Notes: generated from the sequence alone by a model not told the origin. 64,000 bases of DNA from Polyangiaceae bacterium (GCA_016719945.1 JADJYE010000001.1:496001-560000); one strand, 5' to 3'; counted from the first letter of the stretch, positions 27,856 through 38,251 are shown. Numbers and translations are program-made.

Positions 27856-28706
27856 GTCCTGAAGCCAAGGCCTTGCTACGCGCGGCCCGCCGCGCGCCGG
27901 AGCGCCCGTCGACGGAGGCCCGCGAGCGGATGAAGCGGAGCGTGCTCGGCGCGGCTGCGTTCGGCGCCGCGTCGGCGTCGAGCGCCGTGGGCGCGGCCGC
28001 GAGCAGCGGGGGAGCCGCGGTGGCGTCCGGTACCGCAGCAGCAGCCACCGGGGCCGCCGCGGGCGCCAAGGTCGGGCTGACCGCAGGCGCGCTGTGGAAG
28101 ATCGTGGGCTCGGTCGTGGTGGCCAGCGGCATCGTGGTCGGCGGCGTCACGACGGCCGTCGTGGCGGCCCGGTCACCGGCGCCGACGTCCGGCGGGAGCG
28201 CCGCGCTGCCCGCGGTCGTCGAGCTCACCGCGGTCCCATCGGCCGTCGAGCCGGCGCCAGAGAGGGCTGGCGAGCCCCTGACGCGCGCGCGGACCGAACG
28301 CTCGAGCGAGCCCGAGCGGACGGGCGAGGCCGAGAAGATCGGGCCGCAGGCGCTCCCTGCCGTCCCCGCGAAGACGTCACAGCCCGCCGCCGCGGCGCTG
28401 GCGCCGGTGCCTCCTGCGACGGCCGCTGCGTCGCCCGACGAAGATCCGCTCAAGGCCGAGGCTCAGCTGCTCAGCGCGGCGCAGTCGGCCCTCGCCAAGG
28501 GGGCCGCGGCGCGCGCGCTCGAGCTCACGAGCGAGCACGCGGCGAAATTCCCGAAGGGCGCGCTCGCGTCGGAGAGGCGCGCGATCCGAGCGATGTCGCT
28601 GTGCTCGCTCGGCCGGCGCGACGAGGGCCGCGCGGAGGCCACGCCGCTGATCGAGCGCGCGCCGACGTCTCCGCTCTCGCAGCGGCTCGCAGAGGCCTGC
28701 AAGTAG
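27846..28706 (+). CDS. single-pass membrane protein, possible anti-sigma partner
   Basis: 286 aa. The ATG at 27846 lies inside the sigma-factor gene end, so translation is probably coupled. A short cytosolic N-terminus (MAMSPEAKALLRAARRAPER) and an Ala/Gly-rich stretch precede one membrane helix (LWKIVGSVVVASGIVVGG, about residues 79-97). After it come a Pro/Glu/Ala-rich periplasmic linker and a C-terminal helical pair with tetratricopeptide-like pattern (ALAKGAAARALELTSEHAAK, FPKGALASERRAI). No zinc-type anti-sigma motif is seen, so the anti-sigma role rests on gene order and topology alone. Confidence 0.8.
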   Translation: MAMSPEAKALLRAARRAPERPSTEARERMKRSVLGAAAFGAASASSAVGAAASSGGAAVASGTAAAATGAAAGAKVGLTAGALWKIVGSVVVASGIVVGGVTTAVVAARSPAPTSGGSAALPAVVELTAVPSAVEPAPERAGEPLTRARTERSSEPERTGEAEKIGPQALPAVPAKTSQPAAAALAPVPPATAAASPDEDPLKAEAQLLSAAQSALAKGAAARALELTSEHAAKFPKGALASERRAIRAMSLCSLGRRDEGRAEATPLIERAPTSPLSQRLAEACK

Positions 28707-28823
28707 CTCGGCGCGCGACCCAGCAGATTTCTTCACGGGTCGGCGCGCCGGCGGACACTCAAGGATCGAAGCGGCCAACGACCTGGCCGCAGAGTCTTCC
28801 CTTGCCTCGAACTGGAGCCCGTC

Positions 28824-29495
28824 ATGAAAACCGTCTCGTTCCGCCACTTCGCCGTCCTCGTCGCCTCGGCGCTCGTCCCCATCATGATGGGCGCGGACGG
28901 CAAGGGGTGCGGCGGAGACGTCACCGTCGGCAATGACGAACCCTGCGTCGTCACTGGCTGCAGCGGTCAGATCTGCGCCGACGAGGAGACCGCGAGCACC
29001 TGCGAGTGGACCGACGCGTACGCCTGCTACGCCGACGTGGGCATCTGCGAGCGCGACGCAGAGGGCGTGTGCGGCTGGAGGCCGACCGAGGAGCTCTCGG
29101 CCTGCCTCGAGGATCCCGAGCCCGAGCCGTGTGTCGTCACCGGCTGCAGCGGTCAGCTGTGCGAAGAAGAGGACACCCCGAGCACCTGCGAGTGGACCGA
29201 CGCCTACGCCTGCTACCCGGCGGTCGGCATCTGCGAGCGAGACGCCGAGGGCGTGTGCGGCTGGAGGCAGAGCGAGGAGCTGCTCGGCTGCCTCGAGAAC
29301 CCCCGCACCCCGCTCGAGGGCACCTGCGTTCGCAACGAGGGCGCATGCGAGAGCGACGCCGACTGCACCAGCGGCGGCTGCGGTGGCGAGCTCTGCTTCA
29401 ACCCCGCGCTCAGCGAGGGCGTCACGACCTGCGAGTGCACCGCGCCGGCCGGCGGCTGCGGCTGCATCAACGGCCAGTGCGCGTGGTACGAGTGA
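28824..29495 (+). CDS. exported Cys-rich protein with a duplicated eight-Cys module
   Basis: 223 aa. Signal peptide MKTVSFRHFAVLVASALVPI, mature part begins near MMGADGKGCGG. Two nearly identical modules of about 58 residues follow (about residues 38-95 and 97-155): CVVTGCSGQ, then STCEWTDAYACY, GICERDAEGVCGWR and a closing CLE, with eight Cys each. A third, different Cys-rich C-terminal block (CTSGGCGGELCFN, CECTAPAGGCGCINGQC) follows. The pattern matches the eight-cysteine-cluster proteins of myxobacteria, which have unknown function and are probably disulfide-bonded in the envelope. The near-identity of the modules indicates recent duplication. Confidence 0.87.
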   Translation: MKTVSFRHFAVLVASALVPIMMGADGKGCGGDVTVGNDEPCVVTGCSGQICADEETASTCEWTDAYACYADVGICERDAEGVCGWRPTEELSACLEDPEPEPCVVTGCSGQLCEEEDTPSTCEWTDAYACYPAVGICERDAEGVCGWRQSEELLGCLENPRTPLEGTCVRNEGACESDADCTSGGCGGELCFNPALSEGVTTCECTAPAGGCGCINGQCAWYE

Positions 29496-29540
29496 TCTCG
29501 GCGCGCTGAGGGCGAACGGGTAGACTCGGCGCGGTCCTCG

Positions 29541-30025
29541 ATGAGCCGCGTCCGAGTCTGCTTCGTTTGTACGGGCAACATCTGCCGCTCGCCGACGGCC
29601 CACGGCGTGATGAGCGCGCTCGTCGATAAGGCCCGGCTGTCGGGCCTCGTCGACGTCGACAGCGCAGGGATCAGCGGCTACCACGTCGGCGAGCTGCCCG
29701 ACCCGCGCTCGCGCGGCGCGGCGAGGGCGCGCGGGCTCTCCCTCACGCACCGCGCCCGGGTGGTCCTCGCCGAGGACTTCACGCGCTTCGACTACCTGCT
29801 CGCGATGGACACGGGCCACCTGCGCGCGCTCGAGCTGCGCAGGCCCGCAGGCGCCAGCGCGACGGTCGCGCTTTTCCGCGACTTCGATCCCACCGCGGCC
29901 GGCGGCAGCGAGGTACCGGACCCGTATTACGGCGGAGACGACGGCTTCGAGCAGGTGCTCGACATGTGTGAGCGGGCCTGCGCGGGGCTGCTCTCGCACA
30001 TCGTCACGCGTCACGGGCTGGCTCC

Positions 30026-30029
<4 letters not shown>
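29541..30029 (+). CDS. low-molecular-weight protein tyrosine phosphatase
   Basis: 162 aa. Cytosolic phosphatase of tyrosine (or arginine) phosphates. The P-loop CxxxxxR(S/T) is CTGNICRS, with nucleophile Cys 10 and Arg 16. The general-acid Asp is in EVPDPYYGGDDGFEQ near residue 129. Full length for the family. The stop overlaps the start of the kinase-like gene (GTGA at 30026-30029), a pairing that suggests opposing phosphorylation or deglycation-type chemistry. Confidence 0.95.
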
Positions 30030-30895
<866 letters not shown>

Positions 30896-30905
30896 TCTCC
30901 GGGAG

Positions 30906-31643
30906 CTAGAACCCGACGCGGCGCATGACGAAGCGCGGCAGCCGCCGGATCACGGCCATGATCGGTCCCCAGGCCGCGGGCGCGTAGACCTCGGGGCGCC
31001 GGCGATCGATGGCGCCGAGGACGCGCGCGGCCACGTCTTCGGGCTCGCCCGCGAAGGGCGGCGGCTTGAGCCCCGCCGTCATGCCGGTCTTCACGAACCC
31101 GGGCTTCACGGTCACCACCGCGAGGCCGTCGGCGCGGTGCTTGTGATCGAGGCCCTCGAGGTAGCGCGTGAGCCCGGCCTTCGCCGCGCCGTAGAGGATG
31201 ACCGGCTTGCGTCCGCGCTCGCCGGCGACCGATGAGAACACGCACAGCACGCCGCCTCCCTGCGCGAGCAGGCGCCGCTTGGCCTCTTCACAGAAGAGCA
31301 CCGTGCAGGTGAAGTCGACGTCGAGCACGGCGCGGCAGAGCTCGAGATCCGACTCGAGCCGATCTTGGGGCGCGAAGAGGCCGGCCGTGACGATCACGGC
31401 GTCGACCTTGCCGCCGAGCGCGGCCAGCGCGCCGTCGAGCGCGGCGCCGAACGCCTCGGGCTTCGAGAGATCGCAGACCCCGACGCCAGCGGGCGCTCGG
31501 CCGTCGACGCCGAGATCGGCCGCGCTCCGCTCGAGGTCGTCGTCGCCGATGCCGAGGAGGTAGAGCTGATCGCCGCGCCGAGCCATGAGTCGGGCGAGCG
31601 CGCGACCCATGCCCTTCGTCGCACCGAGGAAGATGACGTTCAT
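30906..31643 (-). CDS. SDR oxidoreductase, DprE2-like
   Basis: 245 aa. Short-chain dehydrogenase with NAD(P) motif LGATKGMG at about residues 6-13 and active-site region SSVAGERGRKPVILYGAAKAG (catalytic Tyr and Lys near 151-155), ending RFVMRRVGF with a basic C-terminus. It directly follows the FAD oxidase gene in the same direction, with 18 bases between them. The pair mirrors DprE1/DprE2, which together epimerise a polyprenyl-phosphate ribose to arabinose in mycobacteria: DprE1 oxidises and this SDR reduces. Function by analogy only. Confidence 0.87.
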   Translation of the reverse strand: MNVIFLGATKGMGRALARLMARRGDQLYLLGIGDDDLERSAADLGVDGRAPAGVGVCDLSKPEAFGAALDGALAALGGKVDAVIVTAGLFAPQDRLESDLELCRAVLDVDFTCTVLFCEEAKRRLLAQGGGVLCVFSSVAGERGRKPVILYGAAKAGLTRYLEGLDHKHRADGLAVVTVKPGFVKTGMTAGLKPPPFAGEPEDVAARVLGAIDRRRPEVYAPAAWGPIMAVIRRLPRFVMRRVGF

Positions 31644-31661
31644 GTGTTTGTGCCTCCCGGC

Positions 31662-32984
31662 TCAGGCCGGGTCGCCGAGGAGCCGGACCGACTGCGCGCT
31701 GCGGATGCGTCGCTTGGGGTCCCATTTCGCGCGGGCCTCGAGGAACGCCGGCAAGCGCCCGCGCTCCATCTCACGGAAGTGCTCGGGGCGGGTGAACTGA
31801 TCTTTGGCGAGGTAGATGCGCCCCCCCTCCTCGAGCACCTTCTCGTTGAGCGCGTCGACGAGCGACTGCGTGTCGTCGCGCACGGCGATGTCGAGCGCGA
31901 TGCTGATCCCCTTCATCGGGAAGGACATCAGGCCTCGGTTCTGTGGCCCGCAGTCCTTGATCACGCACAGGAAGGAGGCGCCGCCTCGAGAGGTGAGCAG
32001 CTCGAGCATGCGCCGCGCGGCGCCCCGGCCAGCCGAGTCCGGCAGGACGCACTGGTACTGGGTGAAGCCGCGCTTGCCGTACATGCGGTTCCACTCGCGG
32101 ATCATGTCCAGCGGATAGAAGAAGGTCTCCCAGTGCGTGATCCCCTTTTTCTCACGGGGCAGGTGCTTCCAGTAGAAGCCGAAGTTGAAGGCGCTGATCG
32201 TGAGCTTGTTGAGCACGAAGCTCGGCAGCTCGAGCGGCATCGTGATGCGCGGCAGCGGCCGCGGGTAGCGCTTGGGAGCCTCGCCGGGCTCAGCCCAGCG
32301 ACCCGCCATCAGGATCCCTCGGCCCATGTTCGCGCCGCGGGAGAGGCAGTCGATCCATCCCATCGTCATCGGGAACTTGCCGGCGGCGTCCTTGAGCGCC
32401 TCGACGTACGCGTCGATGTCGTCGACGCGCTTCGTCTCTTGCCAGATCCACGGGGAGCGAACCTCGCGCATCTTCACGTCCACCTCGAGGATGTGCCCCG
32501 TCAGGCCCATCCCGCCGACGGTCGCCCAGAACAGATCGTGGTTTTCGCCGTCGGGCTCCGCCGTGACGACCCGCCCGTCGGCGAGGCGCATCTTGAGGCG
32601 CGTGACGTGCTCGCCGAAGCAGCCATCGACGTGGTGGCTCTTGCCGTGGACGTCCGCCGCGACCGCGCCCCCCATCGTCACGAACTGGGTGCCGGGCGTG
32701 ACCGGCACGAAGAACCCGAGCGGCAGCAGGCGGCGGTTCAGCTGCTCGATCGAGACGCCCGCCTCCGCGCGCATCAGGCCCGTGCCGCGGTCGAAGGACA
32801 AGATGCGATCCGCGAGGACCGTCGTGGCCACCTCGGGTGAGCCGGCCGGCGGGATCGCGCTGTCGCCGTACGAGCGACCGAGCCCCCGACAAAGCACCGC
32901 GCCGTCCGTGAGGCGCTCCAGGTCCTCCGAAAGCTTCTGCCGTCCCGGGGCGCCGATGCGGCCCCAGCCCGAGATCGTCTCCAT
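31662..32984 (-). CDS. FAD-dependent sugar oxidase, DprE1-like
   Basis: 440 aa. FAD-binding (VAO/PCMH-type) oxidase. Visible: CRGLGRSYGDSAIPPAG in the FAD domain, GTQFVTMGGAVAADVHGKSH with the His that binds flavin in DprE1 homologues (about 108-118), HDLFWATVGGMGLTGHILEV, and near the C-terminus GGRIYLAKDQFTRPEHF, holding the Lys equivalent to the DprE1 catalytic Lys. The end is RSAQSVRLLG. The mycobacterial enzyme oxidises decaprenyl-phosphoryl ribose in cell-wall arabinan synthesis. Here the product may be a lipid-linked pentose for an envelope or extracellular polysaccharide. Operon with the SDR gene. Confidence 0.9.
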   Translation of the reverse strand: METISGWGRIGAPGRQKLSEDLERLTDGAVLCRGLGRSYGDSAIPPAGSPEVATTVLADRILSFDRGTGLMRAEAGVSIEQLNRRLLPLGFFVPVTPGTQFVTMGGAVAADVHGKSHHVDGCFGEHVTRLKMRLADGRVVTAEPDGENHDLFWATVGGMGLTGHILEVDVKMREVRSPWIWQETKRVDDIDAYVEALKDAAGKFPMTMGWIDCLSRGANMGRGILMAGRWAEPGEAPKRYPRPLPRITMPLELPSFVLNKLTISAFNFGFYWKHLPREKKGITHWETFFYPLDMIREWNRMYGKRGFTQYQCVLPDSAGRGAARRMLELLTSRGGASFLCVIKDCGPQNRGLMSFPMKGISIALDIAVRDDTQSLVDALNEKVLEEGGRIYLAKDQFTRPEHFREMERGRLPAFLEARAKWDPKRRIRSAQSVRLLGDPA

Positions 32985-33131
32985 GCCGGGGCATCAGTGG
33001 ACCATGGGGGCCGAGCGGTCAAGGTTTGGGGCACGTTTGCACGAGCTCTCCATGGCCTCTGCACGCTCCGCCCTCACGCCCGGGGCCGCGGGTCCTTGCG
33101 GGGGCGGCGCCGGGGGGCGAAGGTGCGGCGC

Positions 33132-36100
33132 ATGGCCAAGCACGCGGCGAACCGGCTCGCACGAGAGACCAGCCCCTACCTCCTGCAGCACGCGAACAAC
33201 CCGGTCGACTGGTACGCCTGGGGCCCGGAGGCGCTCGAGCGGGCCAAGCAGGAGGACAAGCCGATCTTCCTCAGCATCGGCTATTCGGCGTGCCACTGGT
33301 GTCACGTGATGGAGCGCGAGAGCTTCGAGGACGAGGCCGTCGCCGCCGCGCTCAATGACGGCTTCGTCTCCATCAAGGTCGATCGCGAAGAGCGGCCCGA
33401 TCTCGACGCCCTGTACATGACCGCCACGGTCGCGATGAGCGGCGGCGGGGGCTGGCCGATGTCGGTGTTCTTGGCGCCGGACGGGCGGCCGTTCTTCGCG
33501 GGCACCTATTTCCCGAAGACCTCGCGCTACGGCAAGCCTGGGTTTCTGGACGTGCTCGGGCGCATCCGCCAGCTGTGGAAGACCGAGCGTGAGGGGCTGC
33601 TCTCCCAGGCCGACGAGCTGGTCTCCGCGGTCGCGGCCGAGAGCGCGTCGGACCCTCCGCGCGCGATCGACGCGGGGGTGGAGGCGGACGCCGCAGCGCA
33701 GCTGCTCAAGACCTTCGACGCGGAGTGGGGCGGCTTCGGCGGGGCGCCCAAGTTCCCCGCGCCGGGGTCGATCTCGCTGCTGCTGCGCCACTTCCGACGC
33801 ACCGCCGACGAGCGCGCCCTCGAGGCCGCGCTGACGACCCTCGATCGCATGGCCCGCGGCGGGATCTACGATCACGTCGGAGGCGGGTTCGCGCGGTACT
33901 CGACCGACGAGAGGTGGCACGTCCCCCATTTCGAAAAGATGCTCTATGACAACGCCCAGCTCGCGCGGGTGTACGTCGAGGCCTGGCAGGTCACCGGTGA
34001 GCCGCGCTTCGCCGCGGTGGCGCGGGACACCCTCGACTACGTGCTCCGCGAGATGGTCGGCGAGCACGGCGCCTATTTCAGCGCGACCGACGCCGACAGC
34101 GAGGGCATCGAAGGAAAGTTCTTCGTCTGGGACAAGGACGAGCTCGAACGGCTGCTGCCGCCGGAGCAAGCGGAGGCGATCATCGCAGCCTATGACGTGC
34201 GGCCCCGGGGCAACTGGGAGGGTCACAACGTCCTGTGGATGCCGCTCCCGCTCGAGGACGTCGCCGCGGAGCTCGGCGTCTCGCGCAGGGTCCTCGACGA
34301 ACGCCTCTCGCTCGCGAGGACGGCGCTGGTTGACGCCCGCAAGAGGCGCGTCCCGCCGCTCTGCGACGACAAGGTGCTGGTCTCCTGGAACGCGCTGATG
34401 ATCGGCGCGATGGCCTTCGCCGGGCGAGCGCTGCGCGAGCCCCGGTACATCGCGAGCGCGGAGCGCGCCGCCGAGATGATCCAAGGCACGATGTGGAAGG
34501 AGGGGCGGCTTCTGCGAACCTATCGTGAGGGGCGCGCGCACATCGACGGCTTCCTCGAGGACCACGCGTTCCTCGCCGACGCGCTGGTCGACCTGTACGA
34601 GGCGACCGGGGCGCGGGCGCACCTCGACGAGGCCCTCAGGATCGCCGAGCGCGCGGCCGTCGACTTCACGGACGACGACGGAGACGCCTTCACCACGACC
34701 GCCCGCCACCACGAGGCCCTCGTCGTGCGCACGCGCGAGGCGAGCGACAACGCGACCCCCAGCGCCAACGCCGTCCTGGCGCGGGCGCTCGCGCGCCTCG
34801 GGGGTCACCTCGATCGCGGTGACCTGCGCGCCACCGCGACGCGCGCCCTGCGCGCCCACGGCCGCGCGATCGCGAAGGCGCCCAGGGCGTTCGCGACGAG
34901 CCTCGACGCGATGAGCCGCCTGATCGAGCCTCCGATCGAGATCGCGTTGGTCGGCACGCCGGGCGCATCCGACCTCGAGGCGATCGAGGCGATCGTCGGG
35001 CGGTCGTTCCTGCCCAACGCGATCCTGGCGACGATCGACCCAGGTTCCCCCTCCCCGCTGCCGCTCGCGAGCGGGAAGGTCGCGCTCGACGGCAAGGCGA
35101 CGGCGTACGTCTGCCGGGCGTTCGCCTGCCAGGCGCCGGTGACCAGCCCCGGGGAGCTCGCTGCCGAGCTCGCGCACGCGGGCATCCGGGCTCGGGCCGA
35201 GCGGGCGCGCGCCCTCGACGTGGAGCGCATCGCGGGCGGCGCCACCGCTGAGGCGACGGCGCGGCTCGCGGGGGAGCGCGCCGACGCGCCGCTCGGGTCG
35301 CTGCTCGGCGCGCGCGTGCACCGCGCGGGGGTGCTCGTCGCGAGCTACTCCGAGGGCGAGATCGTCCCGCTCGTCGAGGGCGCCGTGCAGCGCGGGCGCA
35401 ACCTGATCGCGTTCGACGCCCAGCGGGCGAGCGCCCTCGGCGACGCCCTCGGTCCGCTGGTGCGAGCGGGCAAGATCGCCCGCGAGGCGCTCTTCCTCGT
35501 CGGCATCGTCCCGTCGGCCGCGAGCGAGGCGGAGGGGGTCGAGCTCGCCCGCCGCATGCTCGCGGACAGTGGGCTCGAGCGCGTCGACGCGCTCGTCGTC
35601 CCGTGGGCACCTCCCGGCGACGCGGTGACGCGTGCGCTGGACGCCATCTCCGCGCTGGGGCTCGCGACCCACACCGGCGTCGCGGTCGAGAGCCTCGACC
35701 TCGCGACCGCCGAGGCGCTCCGCGCGCTGCCCGCGTCCATCGCGCTGGTCGCCGCGCCGCTCAACCTGCTCGAGGGCGACGCCTCGCTCGCCGCGCAGCT
35801 CGGTCGTGCCTTCCTCGCCCTCAGGCCGCTCGACGCAAGGGCGAACATCGCAGGCGGCGCTCGCGGCCTCTCGCTGGCCGACTCGGTGGGCGTCGACGAT
35901 CTCCCCGACGCCCCGGCGTTCGCCTCGGCGCTGGCCGCCCTCGCCCAGCTCGAGTCCGAGTACCGCAAGACGGTGGCTGTCCACCTGCGCGTTCAAGGTG
36001 ACACCCAGCTCGACCCCAACGAGCTGCTCCTATGGTCGGAGGAGCTTCGACGCGCCGAGCAGGCGATCGACGATCTAGGGGAGGCCGAGGCCTTCGTCGC

Positions 36101-36467
36101 GCAGTCGGTGAGCCCCGCGCTCCGCGCTCAGTTCGCTGCGCTCGCGGGCCTCGGCGGCCCGCTCGGGCCCGTCGTGGCGAGCCTCCGCGACCGCTACCTC
36201 GAGGCGCTGGATCGCGCCCTGAAGGCGCTGGCGCGGGAGGTCGTCGGGCGTCAGGCCACGCTGACCCAGACGCTGGCGCACGCGGTGGGAGCGGATCCAG
36301 AGACGCTCGCGGCCGTCGGGCTGGGCGCCGTCCTCGGGGTGAGCGGGGTCACCGCCGCGCTCGTCACGTGCCGCACGCCCGCCCACGTCGAGGCGAGCGA
36401 GCGGCTCGCGCCGGTCGTGGCCAGCGCGTTCGAGAGAGCGCGCACGGCGTTCACCTCGAAGAGCTGA
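33132..36467 (+). CDS. DUF255 thioredoxin-domain protein fused to an aldo-keto-reductase-like domain
   Basis: 1111 aa from ATG 33132 (MAKHAANRLARETSPYLLQH), against about 680 aa usual for the family (YyaL/SPATA20). Residues about 1-165: thioredoxin-like DUF255 domain with SACHWCHVMERESFED (CxxC as C-H-W-C near 54-57) and GGGGWPMSVFLAPDGRPFF. Residues about 180-640: (alpha/alpha) barrel with YDNAQLARVYVEAWQ and DDKVLVSWNALMIGAMAFAG. Residues about 640-720: usual end with YVCRAFACQAPVTSP. From about 735 a second unit begins: LGSLLGARVHRAGVLVASYS, VEGAVQRGRNLIAFDAQRAS, then LGLATHTGVAVESLDLATAE. This has the order of an aldo-keto reductase barrel but lacks its Asp/Tyr/Lys/His tetrad. Reaction unknown. 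Confidence 0.88.
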   Translation: MAKHAANRLARETSPYLLQHANNPVDWYAWGPEALERAKQEDKPIFLSIGYSACHWCHVMERESFEDEAVAAALNDGFVSIKVDREERPDLDALYMTATVAMSGGGGWPMSVFLAPDGRPFFAGTYFPKTSRYGKPGFLDVLGRIRQLWKTEREGLLSQADELVSAVAAESASDPPRAIDAGVEADAAAQLLKTFDAEWGGFGGAPKFPAPGSISLLLRHFRRTADERALEAALTTLDRMARGGIYDHVGGGFARYSTDERWHVPHFEKMLYDNAQLARVYVEAWQVTGEPRFAAVARDTLDYVLREMVGEHGAYFSATDADSEGIEGKFFVWDKDELERLLPPEQAEAIIAAYDVRPRGNWEGHNVLWMPLPLEDVAAELGVSRRVLDERLSLARTALVDARKRRVPPLCDDKVLVSWNALMIGAMAFAGRALREPRYIASAERAAEMIQGTMWKEGRLLRTYREGRAHIDGFLEDHAFLADALVDLYEATGARAHLDEALRIAERAAVDFTDDDGDAFTTTARHHEALVVRTREASDNATPSANAVLARALARLGGHLDRGDLRATATRALRAHGRAIAKAPRAFATSLDAMSRLIEPPIEIALVGTPGASDLEAIEAIVGRSFLPNAILATIDPGSPSPLPLASGKVALDGKATAYVCRAFACQAPVTSPGELAAELAHAGIRARAERARALDVERIAGGATAEATARLAGERADAPLGSLLGARVHRAGVLVASYSEGEIVPLVEGAVQRGRNLIAFDAQRASALGDALGPLVRAGKIAREALFLVGIVPSAASEAEGVELARRMLADSGLERVDALVVPWAPPGDAVTRALDAISALGLATHTGVAVESLDLATAEALRALPASIALVAAPLNLLEGDASLAAQLGRAFLALRPLDARANIAGGARGLSLADSVGVDDLPDAPAFASALAALAQLESEYRKTVAVHLRVQGDTQLDPNELLLWSEELRRAEQAIDDLGEAEAFVAQSVSPALRAQFAALAGLGGPLGPVVASLRDRYLEALDRALKALAREVVGRQATLTQTLAHAVGADPETLAAVGLGAVLGVSGVTAALVTCRTPAHVEASERLAPVVASAFERARTAFTSKS

Positions 36468-37013
36468 GCGCGCAACGTCACGCGCGTCCGATCCGAGATC
36501 AGCGCGCCGACACCACCCGACAGGTGAATGTGCCGTTGGATTCGCTCGGAGGAGCCGCGCGAAACAAGTCGCGTTCTTCCGTTGTGCTCACGACGAACCG
36601 TGAGAAGATCGCGCAAGTTGAGACTCGTCGCGCGCCTCTTCCGCTTCACGTCGTGCGCACCTGGATCCGACTCACGTCGCTCCACGATCGTGAGGCTTTC
36701 GAGCCCGCAGCGCCGATCGTTCGAGATCGAGCCGCCGATCGACGAGCCCGTCGAGGCCGCGCGCGGGGCCCGCGAATCCAACCACGACCGCGCCGGCCGA
36801 CGCGCTCGGCGCACCTCGATCGGAGCCGCGCCGTTGCCCCAAAGGCGGCACTTTTGCCTACATCTGAGACCAAAGTGGTCGCGAAAGGCCTGGGCGTTTA
36901 GCCCTGGTGAATCGATGATCCATTACCGGGTTTGCACACATCCGGCTCCATCGAAGATCTTCGAGTGAAACGAATGCGCCAACTTGGCACGCCATCTGCA
37001 TTGGAGGTTCGCA
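36468..37013. other. intergenic region with one diverged repeat
   Basis: 546 bases without a credible gene. Base composition is less GC-rich than the surroundings. It holds a diverged repeat copy at 36521-36563 and, just before the next gene, a GGAGG ribosome site at 37003-37007. The promoter of the cytochrome operon should be here, but no motif is convincing. Confidence 0.5.
36521..36563 (+). repeat. diverged single copy of the 144-bp repeat
   Basis: caggtgaatgtgccg, then ttggattcgctcgga, ggagccg and cgcgaa follow the same order as caggtgaatgtgcggg, ttcgctcgga, cgagccg and agcgaa in the 21.9-22.4 kb array. Confidence 0.65.
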
Positions 37014-38222
37014 GTGCGACGTAACACCTCTCTTACGCTCCTCGTGACCGGTTTCTTCGCGGCTCTTGCGAGCCTCGGGACGGCCGGCGCTGGGTGCGGT
37101 GACTCGGGGTTCAACCTCACCGGCGGAGGGGGCGAAGGCGGTGGCTCGTCGAACAACGGCGGTAACGGCGGCGCCGGCGGCGCGTTCGTGGACAACGGCG
37201 CCGAGCTGTTCGCTGCGCTCGAGGCCGATCTCTTCACCGCGTGCGGCAGCTGCCACGAGCCAGGCGGCCTCGGTGATGCGCCCTTCCTCGCGCCGCCCGA
37301 CCGCTACCAGAGCATCCTCTCCTGGCCGGGCATCGTCACGAAGAACGTCGACGACAGCATGTTCGTCACCTTCTCGGTCACCGGCGGCGGTCACAGCGGC
37401 ACGAACCTCGACACCGCCGCCGACGATCTCGAGGGCCGCGTGCGCGAGTGGCTCGAGGCAGAGTCCGCGGCGATCAGCGACCCGATCGAGGAAGACGATC
37501 CCTACATCGACCCGATCACGCCGATCCTCGGCTTCAACGCGATCTACCTCACGCCCCTCTCCGAGGAGCTCACGGGCATCGCCATCACGTTCACCGCCGA
37601 GCTGCTCACCGAGAACAGCCTGAAGCTCGACAACCTCCAGATCCACACGACCAGCGCCACGGGCGTCCACCTCATCCACCCGGTGTTCGCCGTGTACCCG
37701 AAGGGTCAGCCGGGCGAGGCCGACCCCGTCGACAGCTTCGCCGGGCTCGACTCGCGCTTCCCCGAGAACACGTCTGCGGCGCTCGGAGTCGGCACGCTCA
37801 TCCTCACCAACTGGCAGCCGGACGCCAAGCTCGGCGTCGGGTTCGAGCTCATCGAGCCGTACAGCGAGGGCGGCGGTGAGGGCGGCGGCGGGGGCGGCGG
37901 TGGCGGCCCCGGCGGCTGCAACGCGCAGACCGAGTTCGCCGCGTCGGCGGTGCCTCAGTTCGAGCTGCGCTGCGTGAGCTGCCACGGCGGCGGCAACGGG
38001 CAGGCGACGGCCGCGCTCGACATGAGCGACCTCGACACCGACCCCGGCGCCGCGTGCGTCCAAATCAAAAATCGCGTCAACACCAACGACCCCCCCGCGA
38101 GCCAAATCTTCGTGACCACCGACCCTGGCGGCAACGCCGGCCACCCCTTCAAGTTCGGCGGCAACGCCGCCAACTTCAACACCTTCCGTGACGCTGTCAC
38201 GATCTGGATCGAAGCCGAATGA
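37014..38222 (+). CDS. exported protein with two c-type heme motifs
   Basis: 402 aa from GTG 37014, which has GGAGG six bases upstream. Lipoprotein-type signal peptide (TLLVTGFFAALASLGTAGAG, then C). A Gly-rich linker (GGGGEGGGSSNNGGNGG) is followed by a first heme motif CGSCHEP (Cys about 77), a beta-rich middle (LGFNAIYLTPLSEELTG) resembling a copper-type ascorbate monooxygenase C-terminal or similar beta domain, a second Gly-rich linker of GGGG repeats, and a second heme motif CVSCHGG (Cys about 320). The envelope location and heme count suggest an electron carrier. Its stop overlaps the region of the next gene; they form one operon. Confidence 0.82.
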   Translation: MRRNTSLTLLVTGFFAALASLGTAGAGCGDSGFNLTGGGGEGGGSSNNGGNGGAGGAFVDNGAELFAALEADLFTACGSCHEPGGLGDAPFLAPPDRYQSILSWPGIVTKNVDDSMFVTFSVTGGGHSGTNLDTAADDLEGRVREWLEAESAAISDPIEEDDPYIDPITPILGFNAIYLTPLSEELTGIAITFTAELLTENSLKLDNLQIHTTSATGVHLIHPVFAVYPKGQPGEADPVDSFAGLDSRFPENTSAALGVGTLILTNWQPDAKLGVGFELIEPYSEGGGEGGGGGGGGGPGGCNAQTEFAASAVPQFELRCVSCHGGGNGQATAALDMSDLDTDPGAACVQIKNRVNTNDPPASQIFVTTDPGGNAGHPFKFGGNAANFNTFRDAVTIWIEAE

Positions 38223-38251
38223 GCACCGCCCTCCGAAAGGCAGGATCGATC

